Notes under the pieces: model-generated
What the model was told of the DNA's origin: nothing
The model's input: the letters and a program-made list of their open reading frames with translations, nothing else
Databases searched by the model: none
Source of the DNA: Labyrinthula sp. Ha
Taxonomy: Eukaryota; Sar; Bigyra; Labyrinthulida; Labyrinthulaceae
DNA length: 64,000 bases
NCBI GenBank assembly: GCA_015227615.1
Contig: JAALGZ010000007.1
Coordinates: forward strand, 1,178,001-1,242,000
Direction of reading: 5' to 3'
Position numbers and translations under genes: made by a program
In this document: piece after piece, positions 20,495 through 30,303 of the stretch
Position numbering within the stretch: the first letter of the stretch is position 1
Layout: every line of letters starts with the position of its first letter

Positions 20495-21754
20495 ATGAAT
20501 TTGTTATTGGGCATGCAACAGGTGAATAGAATAAATGGAGAGATTATCAAGAATGATACACATGAAATACCCTTTTTTAAGAGTTTTGGATACACCACAG
20601 CAGTTCTTCTGTCAATAGTGGCTGCTTTTTTTTCAAACCTTGGGAGTAATGTTCAGAAAATTAGTTATCATAGAAAATATATGGGAAGAAAGAGGAAGAA
20701 GAAACTCATCTGGGTTACTGGACTCTTTTTTATGGCTCTTGGTGCGATCTTAGACTTTGTCGCATTGGGTTTTGCTCCTCAGAGTGTAGTAGCTCCTCTT
20801 GGTTCCCTGACTCTGGTTTTTAATCTATACCTCGCTCAGTTTTTTCACCATGAAAAAGTTTCAAGCAGTGATATTCTTGCAACAATGATTATTATTACGG
20901 GGTGTGTAGTTTGTGTTGCTACTTCTAACCACAATGATGAAATATCTTCTGTACATGATCTACTTCAAGCTTTCAGATCAGAGAGGTTTGCATGGTATCT
21001 ACTTTTTGTAGCAATTCTTTCTTGTATTTTCTTGTTTATTACACTGGAATTTAAAAGGAGTGAAAACTATCGTAGTATCTTCGATTCAAACCAGTTCGAA
21101 ACAATTTTTCGATACTCACTACCCGCTTTCTCTGGATTGATCGGTGCACAATCAGTTCTATTTGCTAAAACACTTGATGAGCTTATAATCTCAAGCTTAT
21201 CAAAAGAAGGTTCAAACACCAAAATGACTCTCTTTAACAGGCACAATTATTTTTATCAACATACAGGTACCTTCATCCTAATGTTTATTCTGTTGGGTAC
21301 TATATCAGGTCAACTTTATCTTCTTAACTTGTCCTTGAAGAGTTGGGATGCCCTTTATGTAATTCCTGTTTTTCAAAGCAACTGGATTATCTTCTCTGTA
21401 ATAGGCGGTGGTGTTTTTTACAATGAGTTTGAAGATTTTTCAGCTATCCAAGTACTGTCTTTTTGGCTGGGAATTTGTACTACGCTCATTGGTGTGTATT
21501 TGCTTTCCAAGCGACAAGATTCGCGAGAATCAATGGGTTTTGTACAAGCGGAGAAACCTATATCAAGTATTGAACGAGAATTAGAAGTGGAAGGATTAAC
21601 TCAGTTGGATGACTGTTTAGTTCCTTTGAGTCCCTTGACGTCTGAAATAAGTTATGGCAGTTATAACTCAGAGAACTTTTCAGAGCGATATAAGGAAAGT
21701 GTGGAGATTATTAACACGGAGGAGTTAAGTCTTCATCTCAAACCTTGTTCATAA
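20495..21754 (+). CDS. NIPA-like magnesium transporter
   Basis: This is a 419-residue multi-pass protein of the NIPA/DUF803 family, in the drug/metabolite transporter superfamily. Signature segments are FFSNLGSNVQKISY in the first helix region, LDFVALGFAPQSVVAPLGSLTLVFNL, the glycine-bearing GLIGAQSVLFAKTL, and YVIPVFQSNWIIFSVIGGGVFYNE near the end. Nine hydrophobic segments can be counted between about 30 and 345. A hydrophilic tail of about 75 residues follows. Family members move magnesium across plasma or endosomal membranes. The start is the first ATG in frame after the divergent promoter; Met7 is an alternative. No introns. Confidence 0.88.
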   Translation: MNLLLGMQQVNRINGEIIKNDTHEIPFFKSFGYTTAVLLSIVAAFFSNLGSNVQKISYHRKYMGRKRKKKLIWVTGLFFMALGAILDFVALGFAPQSVVAPLGSLTLVFNLYLAQFFHHEKVSSSDILATMIIITGCVVCVATSNHNDEISSVHDLLQAFRSERFAWYLLFVAILSCIFLFITLEFKRSENYRSIFDSNQFETIFRYSLPAFSGLIGAQSVLFAKTLDELIISSLSKEGSNTKMTLFNRHNYFYQHTGTFILMFILLGTISGQLYLLNLSLKSWDALYVIPVFQSNWIIFSVIGGGVFYNEFEDFSAIQVLSFWLGICTTLIGVYLLSKRQDSRESMGFVQAEKPISSIERELEVEGLTQLDDCLVPLSPLTSEISYGSYNSENFSERYKESVEIINTEELSLHLKPCS

Positions 21755-22133
21755 AAATGGGCTTTTATAGATTTGTTACTGAAATACTATGCCCCGGCTG
21801 CTGCATTCATTTGGTTTGTTTCAGTGCTTGTATAAATTTTGTTAAGAGCTTGTATGTGTCTTTCATATCTGCAGGTGGCATTTTCTCCCTAAACGCAAGT
21901 CAAGCAAGGATTGCTTTATTTCTATCGCGCTTTGAGCAAAAAATCTCACCGTAGACTGTTAAAAGGAAAACCTTGCTACAACAATATACTCACTAAAACA
22001 AAACTCTATAAAACAAACCGCACCCTTAGAGCGGGAATTTCGCAAAGCTCAACTTGTTGTAGTTCTTCCATAAGCGTACTCATTTCTGGTTAGAGTTGTA
22101 TTTTTGCCAAGACACGTACTGCAACAGCAAAAC
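21755..22133. other. Convergent 3' intergenic region
   Basis: These 379 bp lie between the NIPA-like and ALG11 stop codons. Small frames here have no family resemblance; no RNA gene is recognised. Confidence 0.5.
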
Positions 22134-23594
22134 TCAAAGTGCGGCTGCGAAATGCTGCGAAAAAACTTCATCAGTAAATCGAATAGCCGAGTTTGATGCT
22201 GCTAGGCGTAGCTTGGTAATGGCCTCTCTATTGCTTGATGTCAAAAGAATATATAGGCAATTTGTATATTCTTCTACCGAAGACGCCAAAAAACCTGTAA
22301 CACCCTGGCGAATGATATCAAACTTTGGTCCCCCTGAATTATGACCAACGAGAATCACTCCATTAGCCATCATTTCTACAGGGGCAATTCCAAAGTGTTC
22401 ATTCCACATTGTGTGCATGCCACAAAATGCTGTTTGAAAATGTTTCAAAAGATCAGAGTAGGTTACGTTCACCTCAAAAACAACATTATTCTGTATTCCA
22501 AAAGACACGCACATGCTTTTGAGTTCCTCTATCCGTTCTAAGTCGTCAAGTCCTCTAGCACCACCTATCATATATAGCGTCGGTTTTTGCTCAACTCCAC
22601 TTTCATCAAGTCTTTGAATGAGAGCTTTCATTATAGCTAATTGCTTCTTATGATCCTAGAATTTAAAATTGCGGAAAATGTACTTTCTCTGGACGAAACT
22701 GCCCTAGAGATATGATTTTGTGACTATCCCGTTTTGATGTAGAGTTGTAAGCTGTCGAGAAGTTAACTCTTGAGCCACAAGGCGGGTAGAGCAATACGGA
22801 GTCAATTTTCCACAACCGGTCAATGTGATTTTTAGTCCAAGTAGAATTCGTGAAGGTAAGGTCGGAAAAGTAACCAGTGCATCTATACAGCCTTGCAAAA
22901 AAGCGATAGTATATAAGCTTAATCTGTGTCTTCAAGCCAGAACTTGCCAAATTCACATCATTATTGTATGTAGATTCTTTATTTTTTACCACATTGAGCA
23001 TGTCAGTAGATATTGTAGGATAATGAACATAAGATATGCATCTTGTAATGCCTCCCGTAAAAGGCAAAAATAAGAAGGAAAAGCTCTTCACAACAGGGAG
23101 AGTGAAAGAAGCCCCCATAGTATCAAAAAAAACTGGGAAGTTTGAGAATAAGCAGCATTCGAAAGCTGTCACCATTGAACCTAAACTTTGTCCGAGCAAA
23201 GTAAAACGAGGATAAAGCCTTCCTTCCAGTAACGGCACGGTGAGCAGATTCCTCACCCTTAATCTTGGCTCAATCTTACTCAAGTCAGCTTCATCTAAGA
23301 ACCTTGAGGCTTTACAAATTACAGAAGACTTTTTTACACCTTTGCGTAAGAGTAAAATAATTTCAACTCCCTCATCTCTTTCAACTAAAGTCTTAAGCAT
23401 GAACCTATACAATGATAAAGAGCTCTCAACCACCAAAGAACACGTTCACCACCACCACCTGAATCTGCAAAGGGATGAAAAAATGCATATTTCTTATAAG
23501 ATGAATGTCGAACTGCGATACAATCATTCAGCTTGAGAAGCAAAAGCGTAAGTTGACAGAAAGTTAGATACACTAACAAGGATGCAGTTAACAT
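22134..23594 (-). CDS. ALG11: ALG11 alpha-1,2-mannosyltransferase, three exons
   Basis: Exons 23594-23434, 23404-22684 and 22655-22134 give 467 residues. An N-terminal membrane anchor (MLTASLLVYLTFCQLTLLLL) precedes the ALG11 signature FFHPFADSGGGGERVLW. The middle contains YVHYPTISTDML and NSTWTKNHIDRLWK, then the GT4 hinge SLGQFRPEKDHKKQL. The C-terminal domain has GGARGLDDLERI and GMHTMWNEHFGIAPVEMMANG with the donor-binding glutamate, then GHNSGGPKFDIV-like sequence. ALG11 adds the fourth and fifth mannoses to the dolichol-linked glycan on the cytosolic face of the ER. The GGGGERVLW and HTMWNEHFG motifs separate it from ALG2. Introns are 29 and 28 nt. It is divergent from the photolyase-like gene with only about 22 bp between ATGs. 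Confidence 0.93.
22656..22683 (-). other. ALG11 intron 2, 28 nt
   Basis: GTACAT...TTCTAG. Removal joins QFRPEK to DHKKQLAIMKAL, restoring the glycosyltransferase hinge; the shortest intron that is unambiguous here. Confidence 0.93.
23405..23433 (-). other. ALG11 intron 1, 29 nt
   Basis: GTGGTT...TGTATAG. Removal joins GGGGERVLW to FMLKTLVERDEGVEIILLL. Both flanking reading frames stay open through it, so it could be missed without homology. Confidence 0.88.
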
Positions 23595-23616
23595 TTATAA
23601 TTTTGGGCAATTGGGA
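23595..23616. promoter_or_regulatory. Minimal divergent promoter, ALG11/photolyase-like
   Basis: Only 22 bp separate the ALG11 ATG from the first ATG of the photolyase-like gene (43 bp if its start is 23638). It contains ATTTTGGGCA at 23600-23609, an element that recurs near other starts here. Confidence 0.45.
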
Positions 23617-25125
23617 ATGAGAACGACTGGCAAAACGATGAAAAAGAAGCTGCTTCTTATACTTGGCGATCAGCTATTTCCCGTGAAATATGTCAAAAAA
23701 ATTAATCCGGACTTAGTTTATATGGCGGAAGACCACCAATTGGCTACAAACACAAAGCATCATAAGCAGAAGATTGTTCTTTTCTTCGCTGCAATGAGAA
23801 AATATGCCGCGGCATTGAAGGCAGAAGGTATTGAAGTAAGATATTCCAAACTAAATGAAGGGTGTATACTTGATGAAGCTAAGGTAATAATGAGAGAATA
23901 TAGTTTATCTACCCTTCATCACTTCGAAGTTGATGACCTAGGCTTTCGCCAACGTTTCAAAAGAAAATTTGAAGAAGACGAGCTTCAAGAACATCGTTCT
24001 CCCAAATTTCTCGCTTCACACATATATTTCAAGAAATACCTATTAAGAAAAAATAAACCATTTATGAAAACCTTTTATCAATGTATGAGAAAGGATATGA
24101 ACATCCTGATGCAGCGGGGAGATGAGGAAAAACCTTTAGGTGGGAAATTTTCCTTCGATAAGGAAAACAGAAAGAAGCTCCCTGACTCTGTTGTAGTTCC
24201 ACATATTCAGAAGATAGATAAAGATGAAGTTGTTCGCTCGGTAATTAAACTAGTAGAAGCCAAGTTTCCTGATCATCCTGGTAAAGTTAGTTCGTTCAAT
24301 TACCCAACAACTCGTGAAGAATATTTGGACACTCTGGAAACATTTGTACTCCAAAAGTTGAAGTACTTCGGTCCATATCAAGATGCAATTTCTACAAGGG
24401 GATCTTTCTTATTTCATTCAATTCTATCTCCGGGGCTTAATCTTGGGTTAATTACACCTGCAGATGTTGTTCAAAGAGTTTCTCCACTAGCAAGAGAACA
24501 TCCCGAGCTGATAAGTTCAATAGAAGGTTTCATCAGGCAAGTTATAGGTTGGAGAGAATTTGTAAAAGGTATTCACGACAACTTTTCGCATGAAATGTGC
24601 AGTATGAACTTTTGGAACCATAAGAGGAAGCTAAGGCAGTGCTGGTATACAGGAAATACTGGTCTTCCATTTGTGGACGATGTTATAAGAAAGAGTTTGA
24701 AGTATGGTTATGCACATCATATTGAAAGACTCATGATAATGGCAAACATGTTTAATTTGGTTGAAGCTGAGCCAGTCCTAGTATACAACTGGTTCATGGA
24801 GATGTATGTAGACTCTGCACAGTGGGTGATGGAGGCAAACGTATACGGCATGGGACTAATGAGCGAAGGTGGGATTTTTTCCACTAAACCGTATATATGC
24901 AGTAGCAATTATATATTGAAAATGAGCTCTTACAAAAAGGGTCCTTGGTGCGACGTAGTTGATGGACTATACTGGAGGTTTATTGCAAAGAACAGAGCTT
25001 TCTTTGAGAAGAACCATAGAATGGCAATGATGGTTAGATTGCTTGATAAGCAGAGCCCTGAAAAACAAAGACGCATTCAAGCAGCTGCCGAGAACTTTTT
25101 GGAGAGATCGACCTATTTGGAATAA
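23617..25125 (+). CDS. Photolyase-related protein, FeS-BCP-like subfamily without the usual cysteines
   Basis: This is a 502-residue protein of the deoxyribodipyrimidine photolyase-related (PhrB/CryB, FeS-BCP) family. It starts KKKLLLILGDQLFP, as in the family, and contains IGWREFVKG and WYTGNTGLPFVDDVIR. The FAD-pocket region is YGYAHHIERLMIMANMFNL, followed by VDSAQWVMEANVYGMGL and EGGIFSTKPYI. The family's cluster-binding stretch, usually MSDYC-x2-C with a later Cys-Pro, reads MSSYKKGPWCDVVDGLYW at about 436-453 and has lost the paired cysteines. Family enzymes repair (6-4) lesions or act as blue-light receptors using FAD. Start could be 23617 or 23638; the latter begins directly at the conserved strand. 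No introns. Confidence 0.85.
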   Translation: MRTTGKTMKKKLLLILGDQLFPVKYVKKINPDLVYMAEDHQLATNTKHHKQKIVLFFAAMRKYAAALKAEGIEVRYSKLNEGCILDEAKVIMREYSLSTLHHFEVDDLGFRQRFKRKFEEDELQEHRSPKFLASHIYFKKYLLRKNKPFMKTFYQCMRKDMNILMQRGDEEKPLGGKFSFDKENRKKLPDSVVVPHIQKIDKDEVVRSVIKLVEAKFPDHPGKVSSFNYPTTREEYLDTLETFVLQKLKYFGPYQDAISTRGSFLFHSILSPGLNLGLITPADVVQRVSPLAREHPELISSIEGFIRQVIGWREFVKGIHDNFSHEMCSMNFWNHKRKLRQCWYTGNTGLPFVDDVIRKSLKYGYAHHIERLMIMANMFNLVEAEPVLVYNWFMEMYVDSAQWVMEANVYGMGLMSEGGIFSTKPYICSSNYILKMSSYKKGPWCDVVDGLYWRFIAKNRAFFEKNHRMAMMVRLLDKQSPEKQRRIQAAAENFLERSTYLE

Positions 25126-27715
25126 CCCATGCCATATATTCAATAAGTTCACTGGTGTTCACAAATACTTTTCTGTAGTATGCTCTCAAGTTTATTCTAG
25201 ATAATCTGTTCTTTAAACAGACAAGACATTGAACCAAGAGGTCAAAACTTCAGACTTTAAAATATTATTCTCTTCCTGACACAGATGAAGACATTCGCTC
25301 AGCAAGAAGACTATTATATCGAATCTATAATAAATTTTACCTGCAACTAATCTGTCTATCTGTAGAACCTTAGTCACTAAACCACAAAGAGGCAACTTTA
25401 CTTTAAGAGAGATTATTCATATTTTGCAGTGATTAGAGTTTCATGACTTGATAAGCGTCTACATTTCACATTAAGGCCCCGCAACGTAGGTTATAAGATA
25501 ACATAATTGCAAAGAAACTATCTATGTATATTAAATACATGGATCATAATCCGCTCACCGGTGAATCGATGGAGATTTTAATCATTCTTCCCAAAGGAAA
25601 TATAAGTAGACTGATCTACTTTTAATTTTATTGTGATATTTAGAAAGAGTATTGTGGAATGATGAGGCATATGGAAACAGAGGTAAACAACTAAGAAAAA
25701 CAGAATGATTGACCTATAGTTCCTCCATAAGGTCAATGACATTAATGAACAAGAAGTCAATCTAAAGCGCTTAGGAACTACATGGAACAGTTTCAGATTA
25801 CCGCGGGCAAACAACATTTGAATGAACAAATAAACTAGAATTTATTAATGAAGTAAACCAGTTAAAAGGAATGTACTCTCCAAGTCTCCAGCAAAAAAGA
25901 ATGCATCGGCTATATATGGCTTTAAAAATCGTGAGCACAACAATGACTTTCATAATTCTTCTCACGCCACAACGCGAACGGAATTCTTATGTGAAATATT
26001 TAGAAAGTTTAGACTACATTTTCTAAGTTAAATGTAGATATGTGAGGATAACCTGAAAATAATTATGTATACGACAGCCCTGACTAGGTCAATTTAGAGC
26101 AAATTACATAATCGCTAGTTCTCAGGAGACTAGAGCCACGAACAATTTCATATCACGTGAAAACCAACTAAAGGGGAGAGAATAAGAGCTAAGTATTAAA
26201 CTCAACAAATACCAAAGAATCTGAGAATACTTTTTTTAATAGATCAAGAAATATGAGACATTATAAATCAGGAAATTGCTATAGAAACATCGAAGCAAGA
26301 AATAAGCTTGATTTCATGAACTCGCCTTCGTAACAATATGAAAAAGCGAAAATCAAGGCGGGAACAAGAAGAAAGAGCATTCATATTTTCTTAGCATACA
26401 CATAAAATTTAGAATACTTCTGCCACCATGCGCGCAAAATTTTCGCCACGACAGAGCTTTCACACCCGTAGTACCAGAGCAGTGGCCTTAAAATAGATTA
26501 ATACAGTCAACCTTGAGTGTATACACATTTATTGAACTCGTTAATAGGAGAATAGATAATAATCTCCCTAGAATTCTACTATACAATTAGCGAAGAACAA
26601 TAGGATAAATGTATAATACAGAGAAGAAAAGTAATCGCAAGAAAAAAATCTTCAGAGAAAAGGTTCGAGATGATCAAGAACAAAAGCTAAAACCTAGTTA
26701 ATGAACTAGCTAATACGGATACTGAATGCAAACACCAGCTGAAGTCCAATCATATGGATAATTAAGCAAAACTGTGCCCTAAACATGTTAATAGGACGAG
26801 AACTTCAGCAACCCAAACAAAAAAATTACTATTCCTACAGACCATGAGAATCTTCAGGGAGTCAAGGAGCCTTATACATCAAAGCTAAGAGTTAACTTTT
26901 AATTTTTTTACAGAGTAAAGCCCTCAAAGTAAAAATCTTCGCCCAAAGACGAGCATAAAATTCAGTTAATGTGATGTATCACTTTTCAACCTTCTTTCAA
27001 TTGGTAAAAAATATCTAGTTGAAAAATGATAAGACCGCATGATAAACATACAAGGCTAGTCCCTGATCTTTACTGCAATGCTTATGTTTCTATTGTCAGG
27101 TTTTTGTAGAAATTAATAAAGCCACTTATTTTATGCTATTAGTTCTCCCATTCAATGTATACTGCTTGTTATAATCAAGCTATACCTATGGAAATTAAAA
27201 CTCACACAAGAGAAGTTGAAAATTAGGAAAGACAATGTCATTGCAGTCTCAACTTAAAAATGTATCCAAGTTTTTTTGATAATTACTTTTTGCTTCAATA
27301 TACATCATGGCATATCCTGATTTGTCCTCATGTAACTGACAGATATCACCTATATAATATATGCCACTAGTTACACTAAGATTTTTACTTCCTGTGAGAT
27401 AACACCGTAAAATAGCGCAGACATTCAAATGGAAGGAAGGAAATCCACATTATTCTTACTTCTCTGTAGGTCAGACAATGGAACCTGACAGCTATAACAT
27501 CCAGTGTATATTTAACGCCCTCAATGTAAAAGCACCAAGAAGAAATTCTGGATCTCTAGTTATGTTCTCCCGACATATGAATAGTCAAGCACCCCAGAAA
27601 AGTCTTTTACATTTTTTATGCTATATTTTTCATTTCGCGTAGTAGGTTTGGACATAACTTAATGGATAACAAATTTACAGTTTTAGAAAATAATAGTGAG
27701 TTATCCTGTATATAT
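25126..27715. other. Gene desert
   Basis: These 2.6 kb of AT-rich DNA lie between the photolyase-like gene and the 3' end of the dynamin-like gene. No frame longer than about 85 codons and none with family resemblance; no tRNA or repeat array recognised. Confidence 0.6.
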
Positions 27716-29846
27716 TCACGCAAAAGCCGCAGATTTTTCAACAATCTCCTTTGCGTTGTTAAGTTTGTTTATAGTTAGTCTTATCTCTTGCCTAGCATAA
27801 AATACGTCATCATCTTCCTGAAGCATCTTGTTACAATCCTTTTCCAGAGCTTCTACTTGAAGTCTTTTTCTCAAACTATCCTCAAATTTGAGTAGAATTT
27901 CATGATCAACTGTTGAACAAATAACATCTACTATGCGATTCTCTGCTACATTCCAATAATCTTTAAGACGATACGCCATTTCTTCTGCATCAATCTTATC
28001 CATATCAAGCTTTTCTAGACCTTGCTTAATACCAGTCGAGACGAAATACCACATAGAATCTACCTTAATAGTAAACTCTTTACTATCCCCTTTCCTTGCT
28101 GTTAACATTTTATGACCAATGCAATGTTGCAACGTCTCTATGAAAGCTTTATTGTTACGGAATACAGAAGATGCTTCATGCGACATAGTGAATGGTTGCA
28201 ATTCACTCTCCAAGAAACTTTTCACCTTTAGTTTTACAACTTGTTCACACTGATCCAGCAACGTCTCTGAAAAACTTAGGCACCATGACTTAAAACTCGG
28301 ATAAGCTGTATATTTGGGTTGAGATAGTATACAACTTATTGCTTCCGAAACAATAGTTTTGCTCTGAGTAATTAGATTTTCAGCAGGAAAATTGCAATTT
28401 GCAACCATACATTTTGCTTCGCGGCTGAAAAATTGCCAGCTTAAGAATCCTGCAATTTCCCTTCCACGATCACACCTCTTTTTATGCAAAAGATCCGTTC
28501 TAAACTCATTACTATCAAAGTCTGGAGCTGTTTTGTGTACAGCATTTTTGAATTTATCAAAAGCTCGATTGTGAACTCTTGAATATATTTTTGCTTTTTC
28601 AGCAGTGCTATCTAAGTAAAGTCCTTTTACCCCTGTAGAAACCTGATCGCAAAAATCTACTACTAGTTCACTTAATCGAAACTGATAATCTCTCTCTGTA
28701 AGCTCCTTAAGTTCGTCATGTCCAACCAACTCTCTCCACTTTATTTTTTCCTCTTTCATTTTATCTTTAATTTCCTGCTGAATATCAGGTAAAAGCACTT
28801 TTATTCTTTGGCATAGGATCTTAGATAGTTTTCTTGAAAGATTATCCACACCAAATAGATGAGGGGTTAAGTTCAAATCTCTTCTGGAAAATATTGGACT
28901 TCTTCTGAAGAAGTCTTTTTCTAGTAACTTGGCTGCATCCAGTGGGACACCATTTATCAACTCTGCCTGAGTTCGGTTCCTAACCACGCTATATCCTAAT
29001 TTCAAAGGTTTCAACTTGTTTTGTAGAATTTGGATGACCTTTTGATCAGCGCAGTCTTGAACTGTGTCAGGCTTTGTCAACACACCAATAGTTCTCTCTC
29101 CGCTTGGATCATATAAACTCGCAAATTCTAGTGCCTCAACAGTTGCCAAGTTTACGTTGCACGGAATCGTTACTAAGAAAATAGCCCTCGAGTTCTTTAG
29201 ATACCCGTTGATGAGGTTTCTGACATCTTTTATAAATGTTTTAGTTCCTTGCTTCTCAGTTGAAGTTCTCACTATTCCTGGAGTGTCGATTAAAGTAAGA
29301 TCAGGAAGATTCGGACTCTCGATCTCAATAATAATTTTCTCAGAACTCAAGCCGGTTATAGTTCCATCTTCTGAGGAGCAAAGTTTTTTGTAAGCTGAAG
29401 AATTAAATCTGAAATTTTATCTTTCTTATCAATTTCAATTTTGTTGTCCATGTCCACGGAGGTAAAAATCACTCCTTTCCATTTATCCTTGTCACCACTC
29501 GTTCTTTTCATTCTTACTTCCGTGCAGACTCTGGTACACAAGCCTTGCGCTTTGGGAAAACTGATTCCAGATAAAGCTTCTAACACAGAACTCTTTCCAC
29601 TACTTTGATCCCCAAGGCAAATAATACTTGGCAAAGGAAGATCACATCCATCAAGGTTCAAAGCACGCAAATCATCAATAAGTTCAACATATTTCTAGTG
29701 CTCCTATCATACTCGACTTCCAAAGAGCTCTTTACATCTAATTTATCGTTGTCACTTAATTCCTTTTCTTCTAGTTTTATGTTTCCTGTGAGCGTGTTTC
29801 TTTGCTGTTTGAAAGCTGTGCTTAATGCTTCAAGTGCTCCATTCAT
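27716..29846 (-). CDS. Dynamin-like GTPase (Mx/DRP type) with apparent -1 frameshift
   Basis: The product, roughly 690 residues, has a full dynamin layout. It has a GTPase domain with P-loop GDQSSGKSS, switch LIDTPGIV and the TKPD specificity motif, then a long helical stalk including GREIAGFLSWQFF, and a C-terminal GTPase effector domain (DDDVFYARQEIRLTINKL). There is no PH domain or proline-rich tail, so Mx-like or organelle-division DRP classes fit best. Exon 1 ends near 29737 or 29719; a 41-nt (or 23-nt) intron ending at 29697 joins it to KYVELIDDLRALNLDG. At 29383 the frame changes by -1 within a six-A run: the zero frame stops at 29356 and the continuation resumes as LCSSEDGTITGLSSEK. 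No GT lies near enough for a normal intron. See the separate entry at 29339. Confidence 0.88.
29339..29389 (-). promoter_or_regulatory. Possible -1 ribosomal frameshift site in the dynamin gene
   Basis: In the zero frame the codons read ACA AAA AAC, placing the classical heptamer A AAA AAC at 29389-29383 in slippery phase. Slipping by -1 moves directly into the downstream open frame. After a 7-nt spacer, CTCAGAA (29375-29369) can pair with TTCTGAG (29345-29339) as a 7-bp stem with a 23-nt loop. The same appearance would result from loss of one A in a homopolymer, through mutation or assembly error. Confidence 0.35.
29697..29737 (-). other. Dynamin gene intron, 41 nt (or 23 nt)
   Basis: The acceptor CACTAG at 29702-29697 is fixed by the need to reach KYVELIDDLRAL. 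Two donors keep the frame: GTAAAG (41 nt) or GTCGAG (23 nt). GTA donors dominate elsewhere here, so 41 nt is preferred. Confidence 0.6.
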
Positions 29847-30303
29847 TATATTTTTTTAGATTAACAATTGATTTCCTCATGATTCATCCAATCAAATCTT
29901 TTTCAGCTATCGTGATTTTTCATTTTCCAAATTCTTGACAAAGCTACTATATCATCATTTCTACAATAATCTAGAATAAATCAATATCTTGAATATCTTT
30001 TCTGTGATATTTTGTTTTACAAGATATTAATAAATATCAAGTAGTCCACGTGGCACAGAGAAATGGCTATTTTCAAGTTTTGCAACATGAATTAATAGAA
30101 AGAGAAAGTGAGGAGAAAACAAACAAAAGTTTTGATTAGAGTACTGTAATCACAGTAGCAGTGACAAAGCGAAAAGGAAAGAAATATATCATTTACACAG
30201 AATAGACATAAGAAATTCTTGATCTTGTAAACTAGCAACAGTAATCTATCTACCGGACTTGCTCAAAGAGGGAAAGTGCGTACTGAGCAAACGTGTACCA
30301 CGA
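29847..30303. other. Intergenic region: dynamin promoter and anchor-B 3' flank
   Basis: These 457 AT-rich bases upstream of the dynamin ATG and downstream of the anchor-B stop show no further feature. Confidence 0.5.

Noticed and set aside
22134-23594. ALG2 as the identity of the glycosyltransferase
   Set aside because: GGGGERVLW and HTMWNEHFGI are ALG11 signatures; the ALG2 pattern differs at both places.
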